A DNA stretch of 64,000 nt from positions 189,396-253,395 of the forward strand of contig NZ_LMSB01000023.1 of assembly GCF_001428005.1 (NCBI RefSeq), read 5' to 3'. Source of the stretch: Arthrobacter sp. Soil736. Its GTDB lineage: Bacteria > Actinomycetota > Actinomycetes > Actinomycetales > Micrococcaceae. The position numbers and the translations under genes are program-made. Of the stretch, positions 19,080 through 29,227 are shown in pieces (within the stretch, counting starts at the first letter, position 1; the number at the start of each line of letters is the position of its first letter). The notes under the pieces are model-generated. The model had not been told where the DNA came from. It searched no databases and saw nothing but the letters and a program-made list of their open reading frames with translations.

Positions 19080-19099
19080 GTTCGGAAAACAATCCGAAC
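19080..19099 (+). promoter_or_regulatory. Small hairpin in the gatC leader
   Basis: GTTCGGA (19080-19086) and TCCGAAC (19093-19099) form a 7-bp stem with a 6-base loop, just before the AGGGGAG ribosome site of gatC. It could sit at the 5' end of the gatCAB mRNA. Function is not evident. Confidence 0.35.
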
Positions 19100-19114
19100 T
19101 TGCAGGGGAGATCC

Positions 19115-19411
19115 ATGGCTGCGATCAACCGTGACGACGTCGCGCATCTCGCGCGTCTCGCTCACATTGAGATGAGTGCTGAAGAGCTGGACAGGATGGC
19201 GGGCGAACTTGCCGTCATCGTGGATGCGGTGAAATCGGTAAGTGAAGCCGCCGGCGACGATGTTCCGGCCACCTCGCACCCGATTCCGCTGAGCAACGTG
19301 TTCCGCGAAGACGTGGTGGGCCACACCTTCACCGCCGAGCAGGCACTGTCCGGCGCTCCGGATTCCGATGAGAACCGATTCAAGGTCCCGGCCATCCTGG
19401 ATGAGGCGTAG
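19115..19411 (+). CDS. gatC: Asp-tRNA(Asn)/Glu-tRNA(Gln) amidotransferase subunit C
   Basis: A 98-residue GatC, the small structural subunit that stabilises the GatCAB complex used to make Gln-tRNA(Gln) and/or Asn-tRNA(Asn) by transamidation. The N-terminal helix INRDDVAHLARLAHIEMS and the C-terminal FKVPAILDEA are typical. ATG 19115 has AGGGGAG 5 bp upstream; an earlier in-frame start at 19100 has none. gatA begins 4 bp after its stop. Confidence 0.95.
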   Translation: MAAINRDDVAHLARLAHIEMSAEELDRMAGELAVIVDAVKSVSEAAGDDVPATSHPIPLSNVFREDVVGHTFTAEQALSGAPDSDENRFKVPAILDEA

Positions 19412-19414
19412 AAC

Positions 19415-21004
19415 ATGACTGACACCAACAGCAACCAGCTCATCCGTTTCTCCGCAGCCCAGCTGGCCGAGAAACTCGCCGCCCGCGAAATCACCTCCGT
19501 CGAGGTTGTGCAGGCCCACCTGGACCGCATCGCCGCCGTGGACGGCGGGGACCGTGGCGTGCACGCGTTCCTGCACGTCAACGCGGAAGAAGCGCTCGCC
19601 GTCGCCGCCGAGGTGGACGCCATCCGCGCCGCCGGCGGAGCTGCCGCCGAGGAACTGCACGAGCTCGCCGGCGTTCCGATCGCCGTCAAGGACCTCATCG
19701 TCACGGTCGGCCAGCCCACCACCGCCGGGTCGAAGATCCTCGAAGGCTGGCACAGCCCGTACGACGCCACTGTGGTGCAGAAGCTGCGCGCCGCGAAGAT
19801 GCCCATCCTGGGCAAGACCAACCTTGACGAATTCGCCATGGGCTCCTCCACGGAGCACTCCGCCTACGGCCCCACCCGCAACCCGTGGGACCTGGACCGC
19901 ATCCCCGGCGGTTCCGGGGGCGGATCGGCTGCCGCCGTCGCCGCTTTCGAGGCGCCGCTGGCCCTGGGCACGGACACCGGCGGATCCATCCGCCAGCCGG
20001 GCGCCGTCACCGGCACCGTGGGCGTCAAGCCCACCTATGGCAGCGTGTCCCGCTACGGTGCCATTGCCATGGCCTCCTCGCTGGACCAGATCGGGCCGGT
20101 GTCCCGCACCGTCCTGGACTCTGCTCTCCTGCACCAGGTGATCGGCGGCCACGATCCGTTCGATTCCACCTCCCTGCCGGACCCGCTCGGCGACCTCGTG
20201 GCCGCTGCACGGCTGGGCAACGTGGACGGCATGAAGATCGGCATCGTCAAGGAACTCCACGGCGAGGGCTACCAGGCCGGTGTGGAGAACCGCTTCAACG
20301 AGTCCCTCGAGCTGCTCAAGCAGGCGGGCGCGGAAATCGTTGAGGTGTCCTGCCCCAACTTCAAGTACGCCCTGGGCGCCTACTACCTGATCATGCCGTC
20401 CGAGGCTTCCTCCAACCTGGCCAAGTTCGACGGCGTCCGGTACGGCCTGCGCGTCCTCCCCGAGGAGCCGCCGCTGACCATCGAACGTGTCATGGGGGCC
20501 ACCCGCGCCGCCGGCTTCGGCGACGAAGTCAAGCGCCGCATCATCCTCGGCACCTATGCGCTGTCCGCAGGCTATTACGACGCCTACTACGGCTCCGCGC
20601 AGAAGGTCCGCACGCTGATCCAGCGTGACTTCGAGGCCGCCTTCGCGAAGGCCGACGTTCTCATTTCCCCGACGGCCCCCACCACGGCCTTCAAGCTGGG
20701 CGAGAAGCTGAACGACCCCCTGGCCATGTACCTCAACGACGTCGCCACCATCCCGGCCAACATGGCCGGCGTTCCGGGCCTGTCCCTGCCGGGCGGCCTG
20801 GCCGACGAGGACGGACTTCCCGTGGGCATCCAGCTCCTGGCACCCGCCCGCGAGGACGCCCGCCTGTACCGCGTGGGCGCTGTCCTGGAATCGCTGCTCG
20901 AGGCGAAGTGGGGCGGACCGCTCCTGGACCGTGCCCCGGAATTGGCCGCCTCACCGGTGGTCGAGCCTGTGGAGACCCTTGTCGACGCCCAGGAGGCAAA
21001 ATAA
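19415..21004 (+). CDS. gatA: Asp-tRNA(Asn)/Glu-tRNA(Gln) amidotransferase subunit A
   Basis: A 529-residue amidase-signature enzyme that hydrolyses glutamine to supply ammonia for tRNA-dependent amidation. The Ser-cisSer-Lys triad is visible: Lys in [10 protein letters not shown] (about 91), the Gly/Ser-rich [15 protein letters not shown] (about 165-179), and the nucleophilic Ser in [10 protein letters not shown] (about 190). It is slightly longer than many GatA proteins, with a C-terminal tail containing [15 protein letters not shown]. Its stop overlaps the gatB start (TAATG), so translation is coupled. Confidence 0.97.
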   Translation: MTDTNSNQLIRFSAAQLAEKLAAREITSVEVVQAHLDRIAAVDGGDRGVHAFLHVNAEEALAVAAEVDAIRAAGGAAAEELHELAGVPIAVKDLIVTVGQPTTAGSKILEGWHSPYDATVVQKLRAAKMPILGKTNLDEFAMGSSTEHSAYGPTRNPWDLDRIPGGSGGGSAAAVAAFEAPLALGTDTGGSIRQPGAVTGTVGVKPTYGSVSRYGAIAMASSLDQIGPVSRTVLDSALLHQVIGGHDPFDSTSLPDPLGDLVAAARLGNVDGMKIGIVKELHGEGYQAGVENRFNESLELLKQAGAEIVEVSCPNFKYALGAYYLIMPSEASSNLAKFDGVRYGLRVLPEEPPLTIERVMGATRAAGFGDEVKRRIILGTYALSAGYYDAYYGSAQKVRTLIQRDFEAAFAKADVLISPTAPTTAFKLGEKLNDPLAMYLNDVATIPANMAGVPGLSLPGGLADEDGLPVGIQLLAPAREDARLYRVGAVLESLLEAKWGGPLLDRAPELAASPVVEPVETLVDAQEAK

Positions 21005-22512
21005 TGAGCACTGACGCAACCCTGAGCTTCGAAGAGGCCATGGAGAAGTACGATCCCGTCCTGGGGTTCGAGGTCCATGTTGAGCTGAACACCAAGACCA
21101 AGATGTTCTCCTCCGCGCCGAACGTCTTCGGCGACGAGCCGAACACCAACGTCAACGAGGTGGACCTCGGCATGCCCGGCGTCCTGCCGGTGCTGAACAA
21201 GACGGCCGTGGAATCGTCCATCAAGATCGGCCTGGCGCTGAACTGCAAGATCGCCGAGACCTGCCGCTTCGCCCGGAAGAACTACTTCTACCCGGACACC
21301 CCGAAGAACTTCCAGACGTCCCAGTACGACGAGCCCATCGCCTATGACGGCTACCTGGACATCGAGCTCTCCGACGGCACCGTGTTCCGCGTCGAGATCG
21401 AACGCGCGCACATGGAAGAGGACGCCGGCAAGCTGACCCACCTCGGTGGCTCGGCCGGCCGCATCCAGGGCGCCGACTACTCGCTGGTTGACTACAACCG
21501 CGCCGGCGTCCCGCTCGTGGAGATCGTCACCAAGCCGATCGAGGGCGCCGGTTCCCGCGCTCCCGAGCTTGCCAAGGCGTACGTCGCCGCGGTGCGGGAA
21601 ATCGTCAAGAACCTGGGCGTGTCCGACGCCAAGATGGAACGCGGCAACGTCCGCTGCGACGCCAACGTCTCGCTGCGCCCGCACGGCCGCGAACGCTTCG
21701 GCATCCGCTCAGAGACGAAGAACGTCAACTCGCTGCGCGCCGTCGAGCATGCCGTCCGTTACGAGATCCAGCGGCACGCCGCCGTCCTGGACTCCGGTGA
21801 GCCGGTCATCCAGGAAACTCGCCACTGGCACGAGGACACGCGCACGACGACGTCGGGCCGGGAAAAGTCCGACGCCGACGACTACCGCTACTTCCCGGAG
21901 CCCGACCTCGTCCCCGTGGTCGCCTCCCGCGAATGGGTGGAGGAGCTGCGCGCCACGCTGCCCGAACCGCCGGCCGCCCGCCGGAAGCGGCTCCAGGCAG
22001 ACTGGGGCTACTCGGACCTGGAGTTCCGCGACGTGGTCAACGCCGGCGTCATGGACGAGATCGAGGAGACCATCGCCGCCGGCGCCACCCCCACCGTGGC
22101 CCGCAAATGGTGGATGGGTGAGATCGTCGGCCGCGCCAAGAACGCCGACGTCGATCCCGGCCAGTTGGGCGTCGAGCCGGCCACCATCGTTGAGCTCAAC
22201 AAGATGGTGGAAGACGGCAAGATCAACAACAAGATGGCCTCCGAGGTGCTGGACGGCGTGCTCGCCGGCGAAGGCACCCCGGCCGAGATCGTCGAGAAGC
22301 GCGGCCTGGCCGTGGTGTCCGACGACGGCCCGCTTCTGGAAGCCATCGATGCAGCGCTGGCCGCGCAGCCCGACGTCGCGGACAAGATCCGCGCCGGCAA
22401 GCTCCAGGCCATCGGCGCGATCGTCGGCGGCGTCATGAAGGCCACCCGCGGCCAGGCCGACGCCGGCCGCGTCAAGGAGCTGATCCTGGAGAAGCTGGGC
22501 GTCAACGCCTGA
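21004..22512 (+). CDS. gatB: Asp-tRNA(Asn)/Glu-tRNA(Gln) amidotransferase subunit B
   Basis: A 502-residue GatB, the subunit that binds mischarged tRNA and activates the carboxylate with ATP before amidation. The cradle domain is recognisable from [20 protein letters not shown] near the N-terminus, the [19 protein letters not shown] segment, and [16 protein letters not shown]. The C-terminal YqeY-like tail domain ends with [19 protein letters not shown] 21004 overlaps the gatA stop. A hairpin follows the stop. Confidence 0.97.
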   Translation: MSTDATLSFEEAMEKYDPVLGFEVHVELNTKTKMFSSAPNVFGDEPNTNVNEVDLGMPGVLPVLNKTAVESSIKIGLALNCKIAETCRFARKNYFYPDTPKNFQTSQYDEPIAYDGYLDIELSDGTVFRVEIERAHMEEDAGKLTHLGGSAGRIQGADYSLVDYNRAGVPLVEIVTKPIEGAGSRAPELAKAYVAAVREIVKNLGVSDAKMERGNVRCDANVSLRPHGRERFGIRSETKNVNSLRAVEHAVRYEIQRHAAVLDSGEPVIQETRHWHEDTRTTTSGREKSDADDYRYFPEPDLVPVVASREWVEELRATLPEPPAARRKRLQADWGYSDLEFRDVVNAGVMDEIEETIAAGATPTVARKWWMGEIVGRAKNADVDPGQLGVEPATIVELNKMVEDGKINNKMASEVLDGVLAGEGTPAEIVEKRGLAVVSDDGPLLEAIDAALAAQPDVADKIRAGKLQAIGAIVGGVMKATRGQADAGRVKELILEKLGVNA

Positions 22513-22531
22513 CGCTCTCCGCCTCCCAACC

Positions 22532-22583
22532 GGGTCGCAGTTAACGCCGTTCTGAACGCTCAGAACGGCGCGAGCTGCGACCC
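22532..22583. repeat. Two-tier extragenic palindrome after gatB
   Basis: The outer arms GGGTCGCAG (22532-22540) and CTGCGACCC (22575-22583) enclose an inner 11-bp stem, CGCCGTTCTGA (22545-22555) with TCAGAACGGCG (22560-22570). A 4-base unpaired bulge on each side separates the two stems. No T-tract follows. It may terminate gatCAB transcription, or belong to a family of extragenic palindromes like the perfect one at 14617. Confidence 0.6.
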
Positions 22584-22690
22584 AGATGGGTTAACCGGCA
22601 GGGCGCCGTTCCATGCTCTCCATAGGGTCCGGGCCATAAACTGCGGATTCAGGGCGCCGGAGTCCCGCCGGTGCGGCGGAAGGAAATGCC

Positions 22691-23392
22691 ATGCCGGTCA
22701 ACTATCCGGGCAAACGACGCAGCACCGCGCTGGCGGTCGCAATCGTCTTCGGGCTCAGCGGAGCAGGGGTGGCCGTCGCATGGGCGGCCAGCGAGCCTAC
22801 GGCACAGTCCCGGGACGCGGCCACGCAGCCGGTCCTGCCGCAGGCTGCGGCGACGCCGTCGCCCTCGGCGCCAGGCGGTCCCGACAAATCCCAGGGCAAG
22901 GGCAAGGCGCGTGAGCTTCACAGCGAAAGCGTGGCCAAGAAGGCCGACGGCAGCTTCGAAAAGCGGGTGGCGCAAATCGGCACTGTGGAGTCGGTCAGCG
23001 ACAAAGCCATCACGGTCAAGAGCGAGGACGGCTTCAGCCAGGAGTACGTCATCAACGCCGAGACGCGGATCAGGAAGGTGCCCAAGCCCTCGGCCGACAG
23101 TACTGCTCCGAAGGACGGCACCGCTCCAAAGGACGACGCCGGCAAGCGGCTTAAGCCCTCCGCTGCCACCCCGGCGGACCTCAAGCAGGGGGACACCGTG
23201 CGCATCAGGGGCGTCCGGGACGGCTCCGCGGTCACGGCGACGATGATCGTTGAAGGCGCCGCCAACGGAAAAGGACTGGGCAAGGGACTCGGCCAGGACC
23301 GGGGACTGGGCAACGGGCCGGGCCGGGCTAACGGCCAAGGCAAAGGTCAAGGCCAGGGCAAAGCCGAAGACCAGGACAAGACCGAAGACTGA
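22691..23392 (+). CDS. Secreted DUF5666-like protein with Gly/Lys-rich tail
   Basis: A 233-residue exported protein of unknown function. A signal-type N-terminus (basic NYPGKRRS, hydrophobic core to about residue 33) is followed by a Pro/Ala/Ser linker. A central small beta domain (about 95-185) contains IGTVESVSDKAITVKSEDG and GDTVRIRGVRDGSAVTAT, which resemble the DUF5666 fold, split by an inserted low-complexity loop (KPSADSTAPKDGTAPKDD). The tail (about 195-233) is a Gly-Lys/Gln-rich repeat of GKGLG/GQGKGQG units. It probably acts in the cell envelope. It stands alone. Confidence 0.75.
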   Translation: MPVNYPGKRRSTALAVAIVFGLSGAGVAVAWAASEPTAQSRDAATQPVLPQAAATPSPSAPGGPDKSQGKGKARELHSESVAKKADGSFEKRVAQIGTVESVSDKAITVKSEDGFSQEYVINAETRIRKVPKPSADSTAPKDGTAPKDDAGKRLKPSAATPADLKQGDTVRIRGVRDGSAVTATMIVEGAANGKGLGKGLGQDRGLGNGPGRANGQGKGQGQGKAEDQDKTED

Positions 23393-23419
23393 ACTCAGGC
23401 CGGGAACAGCCCAGGTGCG

Positions 23420-24337
23420 TTAGTCGTGGGCGAGGCGGGCCATGATGTCCTGCAGCGCCTCGCAGACCACCCGGACCGACGCACGTTTGAGGTTTTCCGG
23501 CCGCGCCAGGATGTCGATCCTGCGGCGCGTGCTGATGCCCTTCAGCGGGCGCAGCACGATGTCCGGGTTCAGCACGGGCCGCGCCGTGTGCCGGGGCAGC
23601 AGCCCGATCACGCCTCCCGCCGCCACGAGGGCGGCCACCGTGGAGTAGTCGTTGATCCGGTGGACAATGTTCAGTTCGCGGCTGGAGACGGCGGCGACGG
23701 CGGAGAGCACATCGGCGGGGGAGTAGCCGGTGCGGCTGGTCACCCACGGTTCGCCGACGACGTCGGCCGCTTCCAGCGTTGCCTGGGCAGCCAGCCGGTG
23801 CCCGGCCGGAAGCGCGACGTCGAGGGGCTCATGCGCCAGCGGGATCACCGCCACCCGTTCTTCCGGCCAGCGCGGGCTGTGGTCCATCCGGTGCGCAATG
23901 ACCAGGTCGTAGCGCGCCGTCAGCGCGGGGAAGTCCTGCTGCGCCACGTCCTCGTCGGAGAGCAGCACCTTCGGCTTGTCCGGCCCGTCCAGGAGCCGCG
24001 CCAGCGGCGCGAAGAGCGCCTGCCCGGCACTGTGGAACCCGCTCACGGTCACGGGCGCCACGGTTGAGCCGTGATAGGCGCCGATCGCCATGCGGGCGTC
24101 CGCCATGGCGCTGACGACGGCGGCACCGGCGTCCGCGAGGACCTGGCCGGCCTCCGTGAGGACGAGGTTGCGGCCCTCCTTGCGCGTCAGCGGAACCTCG
24201 ACGCTCTTTTGTAGCTGGGCCAGCTGCTGCGACACGGCAGACGGCGTGACGAGCAGTGTTTCGGCCACGGCCTTGACGCTTCCGAGCGCGCCGAGTTCGC
24301 GCAGCATCTCGAGCTGGTGGATTTCCATGGCCACCAT
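23420..24337 (-). CDS. LysR-family transcriptional regulator, divergent from tdh-kbl
   Basis: A 305-residue LysR-type regulator. The N-terminal winged helix (about 4-62) has LEMLRELGALGSVKAVAETL and TPSAVSQQLAQLQ, and a periplasmic-binding-like effector domain follows. ATG 24337 has AAGG 5 bp upstream; ATG 24328 is an alternative start. It is transcribed away from tdh-kbl, and a perfect 14-bp palindrome lies directly in front of its start. The usual LysR arrangement suggests that it controls threonine/glycine catabolism and its own gene. The effector is unknown, threonine or a product being the obvious candidates. Confidence 0.92.
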   Translation of the reverse strand: MVAMEIHQLEMLRELGALGSVKAVAETLLVTPSAVSQQLAQLQKSVEVPLTRKEGRNLVLTEAGQVLADAGAAVVSAMADARMAIGAYHGSTVAPVTVSGFHSAGQALFAPLARLLDGPDKPKVLLSDEDVAQQDFPALTARYDLVIAHRMDHSPRWPEERVAVIPLAHEPLDVALPAGHRLAAQATLEAADVVGEPWVTSRTGYSPADVLSAVAAVSSRELNIVHRINDYSTVAALVAAGGVIGLLPRHTARPVLNPDIVLRPLKGISTRRRIDILARPENLKRASVRVVCEALQDIMARLAHD

Positions 24338-24345
24338 CTTATGCC

Positions 24346-24359
24346 TTAGCAATTGCTAA
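24346..24359. promoter_or_regulatory. Perfect palindrome TTAGCAATTGCTAA, candidate LysR operator
   Basis: An exact 14-bp palindrome lies 8 bp upstream of the lysR ATG and about 107 bp upstream of tdh, in the only gap between the divergent genes. It contains the AT-rich inverted-repeat character of LysR boxes. The position would allow autorepression and activation of tdh-kbl. Confidence 0.65.
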
Positions 24360-24466
24360 ATCGTCGATTGAGAAAATTCCCCTTGTGCTAATGCGTTGGA
24401 GTGGCTCTAATGAAGGAAGATTCCCCCGCATGACGCTGCCGCTCATGCCAAAAAGTTAGGAAGCCA

Positions 24467-25513
24467 ATGAAGGCCCTCTACAAAGCCGGCGCGCACGCCG
24501 GGTTCGAGCTGGTTGACCGCCCGGAGCCCGAGGCGGGCCCCGATGACGTCAAGATCCGCGTGATGACCACGGGCATCTGCGGAACGGACCTGCACATCCA
24601 GTCCTGGGACGCCTGGGCCCAGGGCATCATCCAGGCACCGCTGATCGCCGGGCACGAGTTCTACGGCGAGGTCGTGGAGACCGGTGCCGACGTGCGGGAC
24701 GTCAAGGTGGGGGACCGCGTCTCCGGCGAGGGCCACATCGTCTGCGGCATCTGCCGCAACTGCCGCGCGGGCCGCCGCCAGATGTGCATCCACACCGTGA
24801 GCGTGGGCGTGCAGCGGGACGGCGCATTCGCCGAATACGTGGTCATCCCGGAAACCAACGTCTGGGTCCACCAGGATCCCTCCGTCACCCCGGAGCTCGG
24901 CGCCATCTTCGATCCCTTCGGCAACGCCGTGCACACCGCCCTGAGCTTCCCGCTCGTGGGCGAGGACGTGCTGATCACCGGGGCCGGGCCCATCGGGCTC
25001 ATGGCCATCGCCGTGGCCCGCCACGCCGGCGCACGCAAGATCGCCATCACCGACATCTCGGCTCCCCGCCTGGAGCTGGCCCGCCAGCTCGGCGTGGACC
25101 TTGCCATCGACGTCTCCAAAACGCGGGTCCGGGAAGCGCAGCGGGAACTGGGCATGCGCGAAGGCTTCGACATCGGCCTGGAGATGTCCGGCCACCCCAC
25201 GGCGTTGCCGGAAATGATCGACAACATGAACCACGGCGGCCGCATCGCCATGCTGGGCCTTCCCAGCCAGTCCATCGAGATCGACTGGGGCAAGGTGGTC
25301 ACGCACATGCTGACCCTGAAGGGCATCTACGGCCGCGAAATGTTCGAGACCTGGTACGCCATGAGCGCCATGCTGTCATCCAACCCGGCCCTGCACGCCA
25401 GCATCTCCGCCGTGGTGACGGACGTGCTGCCGGCTTCCCAGTGGGAGAAGGGCTTCGAAATCGCCCGCGCGGGCGTCGGCGGCAAGGTTGTGCTCGACTG
25501 GTCTGAATTCTAA
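24467..25513 (+). CDS. tdh: L-threonine 3-dehydrogenase
   Basis: A 348-residue zinc-dependent medium-chain dehydrogenase that oxidises L-threonine with NAD+ to 2-amino-3-ketobutyrate. The catalytic-zinc site is visible in [13 protein letters not shown] (Cys about 38) and [10 protein letters not shown] (His and Glu about 63-64). The structural-zinc Cys cluster is [15 protein letters not shown] (about 93-107). The NAD-binding motif is [15 protein letters not shown] (about 168-182). The Trp/His pattern after GTDLH favours threonine over alcohol dehydrogenases, and kbl directly downstream supports this strongly. Confidence 0.96.
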   Translation: MKALYKAGAHAGFELVDRPEPEAGPDDVKIRVMTTGICGTDLHIQSWDAWAQGIIQAPLIAGHEFYGEVVETGADVRDVKVGDRVSGEGHIVCGICRNCRAGRRQMCIHTVSVGVQRDGAFAEYVVIPETNVWVHQDPSVTPELGAIFDPFGNAVHTALSFPLVGEDVLITGAGPIGLMAIAVARHAGARKIAITDISAPRLELARQLGVDLAIDVSKTRVREAQRELGMREGFDIGLEMSGHPTALPEMIDNMNHGGRIAMLGLPSQSIEIDWGKVVTHMLTLKGIYGREMFETWYAMSAMLSSNPALHASISAVVTDVLPASQWEKGFEIARAGVGGKVVLDWSEF

Positions 25514-25600
25514 GCAGCACCTGACCCCAAGCACTGACCCCACCAGCGCCAGACACCCAGCATCAAGAACCCCAAGACTTTCCCAGCCGAGGAGCCCCCC

Positions 25601-26797
25601 ATGTATTCAGCCATCAAGGACCAGCTGCGCAGCGAACTGGACGAGATCCGCGCCGCCGGACTCTACAAGACCGAGCGCCACATCGACTCGCCCCAGGCAA
25701 GCCACATCACCGCCGGCCAGATCGGGCAGTCCGGCCAGGCCGTCCTGAACTTCTGCGCCAACAACTACCTGGGCCTGGCCGACCACCCGGACATCATCGC
25801 CGCGGCCAAGTCCGCCATGGATGAGCGCGGCTTCGGCATGGCCAGCGTCCGGTTCATCTGCGGCACGCAGGACCTGCACCTGGAGCTCGAGGCCCGGGTG
25901 TCCAAGTTCCTCGGCACGGAGGACACCATCCTGTTCTCCAGCTGCTTCGACGCCAACGGCGGCGTGTTCGAGTCCCTGTTCGGCCCGGAGGACGCCGTCA
26001 TCTCCGATGCGCTGAACCACGCCTCGATCATCGACGGCATCCGGCTCTGCAAGGCCCAGCGGTTCCGCTACGCCAACCAGGACATGGCCGACCTCGAGGC
26101 GAAACTCCTCGAGGCAAAGGATGCCCGGCGCAAGATCATCGTCACGGACGGCGTCTTTTCCATGGACGGCTACCTGGCCCCGCTGGAGGCCATCTGCGAC
26201 CTCGCCGAAAAGCACGACGCCCTGGTGATGGTGGATGACTCCCACGCCGTGGGCTTCATGGGCGCCACCGGCGCCGGAACCCCGGAACACGCCGGCGTGT
26301 CCCACCGCGTGGACATCTACACCGGAACGTTCGGCAAGGCCCTTGGCGGGGCTTCCGGCGGCTACGTTTCGGGCCGCAGCGAGGTGGTGGCCATGCTCCG
26401 GCAGAAGGCCCGCCCCTACCTCTTCTCCAACTCCCTCGCGCCGGCCATCGTGGCGGCAACCATCAAGGCCCTGGACCTCGTGGAGACCTCCGGAGAGCTG
26501 AGGGCGCGGCTGTTCGAGAACGCCGAACTGTTCCGCCGCCGGATGACCGAGGAAGGGTTCGAACTGCTCGACGGCGAACACGCGATCGTTCCGGTGATGT
26601 TCGGTGACGCCGTCCTGGCCGCGAAGATCGCCGACCAGATGCTCCAGCACGGAGTCTTCGTCACGGCCTTCAGCTTCCCGGTGGTGCCGCGGGGCGCCGC
26701 CCGGATCCGCGTGCAGCTGTCCGCGGCGCACAGCGCCGACGACGTCGAAACGTGCGTCCAGGCGTTCGTCAAGAGCCGGAACGCGGTGGCCGGCTAG
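25601..26797 (+). CDS. kbl: Glycine C-acetyltransferase (2-amino-3-ketobutyrate CoA ligase)
   Basis: A 398-residue PLP enzyme that cleaves 2-amino-3-ketobutyrate with CoA to glycine and acetyl-CoA, completing the tdh pathway. The alpha-oxoamine synthase layout is clear: [14 protein letters not shown] near 49-62, [10 protein letters not shown] (about 209-218, with the PLP ring contact Asp and His), and [14 protein letters not shown] (about 240-253) carrying the Schiff-base Lys. It starts 87 bp after tdh with a purine-rich ribosome site (GAGGAG), so it is probably cotranscribed. Confidence 0.97.
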   Translation: MYSAIKDQLRSELDEIRAAGLYKTERHIDSPQASHITAGQIGQSGQAVLNFCANNYLGLADHPDIIAAAKSAMDERGFGMASVRFICGTQDLHLELEARVSKFLGTEDTILFSSCFDANGGVFESLFGPEDAVISDALNHASIIDGIRLCKAQRFRYANQDMADLEAKLLEAKDARRKIIVTDGVFSMDGYLAPLEAICDLAEKHDALVMVDDSHAVGFMGATGAGTPEHAGVSHRVDIYTGTFGKALGGASGGYVSGRSEVVAMLRQKARPYLFSNSLAPAIVAATIKALDLVETSGELRARLFENAELFRRRMTEEGFELLDGEHAIVPVMFGDAVLAAKIADQMLQHGVFVTAFSFPVVPRGAARIRVQLSAAHSADDVETCVQAFVKSRNAVAG

Positions 26798-26834
26798 CCG
26801 CTCGCAGCCACAGCACATCTGCAAGGATGGAGCC

Positions 26835-27947
26835 ATGGCAGCAACTTATGACGTGGTGATTGTCGGCGGGGGGATCGCCGGCCTGTCCCTGGCCTCCGCG
26901 CTGGCCGGCCGATGCAGGGTGGCGCTGGTGGAGGCGGAACAGCAGCTGGCGTACCACACGTCCGGACGCTCGGCCCGGCAGCTCATCCCCAGCTTCGGCC
27001 CGCCGGTGGTCCAGGAGCTCACCATCCGCACGCTTGAGCTGATGGCGGCCAGGGATGCCGAACTGCCTGAACCCGTGCTGACCCCGCGGAGCTTCATGCT
27101 GATCGGCGACGAGGAAACCGTACGGGCGGAAGCCAGCGGCCACATGCGGACCATCAGCCACGCGGAGGCCCTCGCGCTGTGCCCCGTCCTGGAACCGGGA
27201 GCCTTCTCCGCTGCCGGCCTGGACACGGGTTCCTTCGGCTGCAACGCGCCGGTCCTGCTCGAAGACCACCGGGTGCGGGCCGAGGCCGCGGGCGTGGACA
27301 TCATCACCGGCGCCCGGGTCCATTCGGCGCAGCGGCTCGGGACGGGCTGGCAGGTGGGCGCGGGGCAGGAAGCTTTCCAGGCCGGCGTCGTAGTCAATGC
27401 CGCCGGCGCCTGGGCGGACGAACTGGCAGTCATCAGCGGCGTCGAGAAGCTCGGGCTGCAGCCGTACCGGCGGACGGCGGCGATTGTCGCCGTCGAACAT
27501 TCCCTTCCTGACGCGTGCCCCATGGTGGCTGCCGCTGATGACTCCTTCTACTTCCGCAGCGACGGGGCCGACGTGCTGATTTCTCCGTCGGAACACGTCC
27601 CCAGCGGGGCGGGAGATGCGCGCCCGTTCCCCGGCGACGTGGAGCGGCTGATCGCCAGGCTCAACACCGTGACTTCGCTCGGCATCGGCGCGGTCCGCTC
27701 GGCCTGGACCGGCCTGCGCACCGAAGCCGCCGACGGCGTCCCCGTCGTGGGGTTCGACGCCGAGGCCCCCGGATTCTTCTGGCTCGCCGGCCAGGGCGGT
27801 TACGGTTTCCAGACGTCCTCCGGGATCGCCGAGCTCGCGGCCGCCCAAATCCTCGCCGGGTCCCAAAATCCGCCTGCGGAGGGGATCAGTCCGGAATCCC
27901 GGACAGCGGAAGCGCTTGCCGCGACGCGCTGGTCCATCCGGCGCTGA
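26835..27947 (+). CDS. FAD-dependent oxidoreductase (DAO family)
   Basis: A 370-residue amino-acid-oxidase/dehydrogenase-type flavoprotein. The N-terminal dinucleotide-binding motif is DVVIVGGGIAGLSLASALAG, followed by YHTSGRSARQ, a flavin-contact segment shared by D-arginine dehydrogenase-like enzymes. VVNAAGAWADELA and a C-terminal GLRTEAADGVPVVG and WLAGQGGYGFQTSSG region complete the DAO pattern. ATG 26835 has GGAG 5 bp upstream and follows kbl by 37 bp. Its substrate is probably an amino acid or N-methyl amino acid, but sequence does not settle which. hutI follows by 11 bp, so the four genes may form one operon. Confidence 0.85.
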   Translation: MAATYDVVIVGGGIAGLSLASALAGRCRVALVEAEQQLAYHTSGRSARQLIPSFGPPVVQELTIRTLELMAARDAELPEPVLTPRSFMLIGDEETVRAEASGHMRTISHAEALALCPVLEPGAFSAAGLDTGSFGCNAPVLLEDHRVRAEAAGVDIITGARVHSAQRLGTGWQVGAGQEAFQAGVVVNAAGAWADELAVISGVEKLGLQPYRRTAAIVAVEHSLPDACPMVAAADDSFYFRSDGADVLISPSEHVPSGAGDARPFPGDVERLIARLNTVTSLGIGAVRSAWTGLRTEAADGVPVVGFDAEAPGFFWLAGQGGYGFQTSSGIAELAAAQILAGSQNPPAEGISPESRTAEALAATRWSIRR

Positions 27948-27958
27948 AGAATGGGTTC

Positions 27959-29170
27959 ATGACTACCCTCATCACCAACCTCGGCGAACTCATGACACAG
28001 GACAACGAGCACCGGGTCCTTCGGGATGCCGCGGTGGTGGTCGACGGCGAGCGGATCGCATGGATCGGTGCGGCGTCCGATGCCCCCGCAGCGGACGAGT
28101 CGGTGGACGCCGGCGGCCGGGCACTGCTCCCCGGCTGGGTGGATTCGCACACCCACCTGATTTTTGCCGGTGATCGGACGGCGGAGTTTGAAGCCAGGAT
28201 GGCAGGGGAGACGTACAGTGCCGGCGGCATTGCCGTCACCACCGGCGCCACCCGGAGCACCGGGGACTACGACCTCACCCGGCTCGCGATGGGCCGCGTG
28301 GCGGAGGCGGTCTCGCAGGGCACCACGTACGTGGAGACCAAGACCGGGTACGGCCTGGACGTGGAGCAGGAGGCGAGGAGCGCGCGGATCGCCGCCGGCG
28401 TGGCCGATGAGGTCACCTACCTCGGCGCGCACCTGGTCCCTGCGGGAATGGACGCCGACGACTACACGGCCCTCGTGTGCGGCCCGATGCTGAATGCCGT
28501 GCGCCCCTATGTGGCGTGGGCCGACGTGTTCTGCGAGCGCGGCGCCTTTTCCGAGGAGCAGTCCCGCCAGGTGCTGCAGGCCTGCCGCGATGCCGGGCTG
28601 GGCCTGCGCGTCCACGGCAACCAGCTGGGCCATGGGCCCGGCGTGCAGCTCGCCGTCGAGTTCGGCGCCGCGAGCGTGGACCACGTGAACTACCTGGCCG
28701 GGCAGGACGTCGACGCGCTGGCCGGCAGCTGGTCCGGCTGGGATCCCGCAACGGGCTCGGACCGGCGGGGAACGGTGGCCACCTGCCTCCCCGCGTGCGA
28801 TCTCTCCACCCGCCAGCCGCTGGCACCGGCGCGCCAGCTCCTGGACGCCGGCGTGCCCGTTGCGCTCGCCTCCAACTGCAACCCCGGAACGTCGTACACC
28901 AGCTCCATGGCGTTCTGCGTCACCACCGCCGTGCTGCAGATGAGGCTGAGCGTCCACGAGGCCGTCCGCGCGGCGACGTACGGCGGCGCCCTGGCGCTCG
29001 GGCGTGAGTCCGGGAACGACGTCGACGGCGAACGGGCGGTGGGGTCGATCGCCGTCGGGCACCGCGCGGACCTGCACCTGCTGAATGCGCCGTCGGCCAC
29101 GCATCTGGCCTACCGCCCGGGGATGCCGCTGACACATGCCGTGTGGCGTGCCGGAGAGCGGGTACGGTAG
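27959..29170 (+). CDS. hutI: Imidazolonepropionase
   Basis: A 403-residue amidohydrolase that opens imidazolone-5-propionate to N-formimino-L-glutamate in histidine degradation. The metal-binding HxH is in GWVDSHTHLIFAGDR (about 63-65), and the HutI-specific loop GGIAVTTGATRSTGDYDL follows. TYVETKTGYGLDVEQE, LRVHGNQLGHGPG (metal His) and ALASNCNPGTSYTSSMAF (catalytic Asp position here Asn-Cys-Asn) are also typical. hutU, hutH and hutG are not nearby, so histidine degradation is split across the chromosome. It lies 11 bp after the FAD oxidoreductase gene. Confidence 0.92.
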   Translation: MTTLITNLGELMTQDNEHRVLRDAAVVVDGERIAWIGAASDAPAADESVDAGGRALLPGWVDSHTHLIFAGDRTAEFEARMAGETYSAGGIAVTTGATRSTGDYDLTRLAMGRVAEAVSQGTTYVETKTGYGLDVEQEARSARIAAGVADEVTYLGAHLVPAGMDADDYTALVCGPMLNAVRPYVAWADVFCERGAFSEEQSRQVLQACRDAGLGLRVHGNQLGHGPGVQLAVEFGAASVDHVNYLAGQDVDALAGSWSGWDPATGSDRRGTVATCLPACDLSTRQPLAPARQLLDAGVPVALASNCNPGTSYTSSMAFCVTTAVLQMRLSVHEAVRAATYGGALALGRESGNDVDGERAVGSIAVGHRADLHLLNAPSATHLAYRPGMPLTHAVWRAGERVR

Positions 29171-29227
29171 GAGCCCGGCTGAGCCGAAAGCCGCCTAGCA
29201 GATGACGGAAGATGATCATTTGGCATC

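Noticed and set aside
18802..19134. A 110-residue plus-strand frame over the gatC leader
   Set aside because: It begins inside the terminator hairpin and runs into gatC, and its translation has no resemblance to a protein family.
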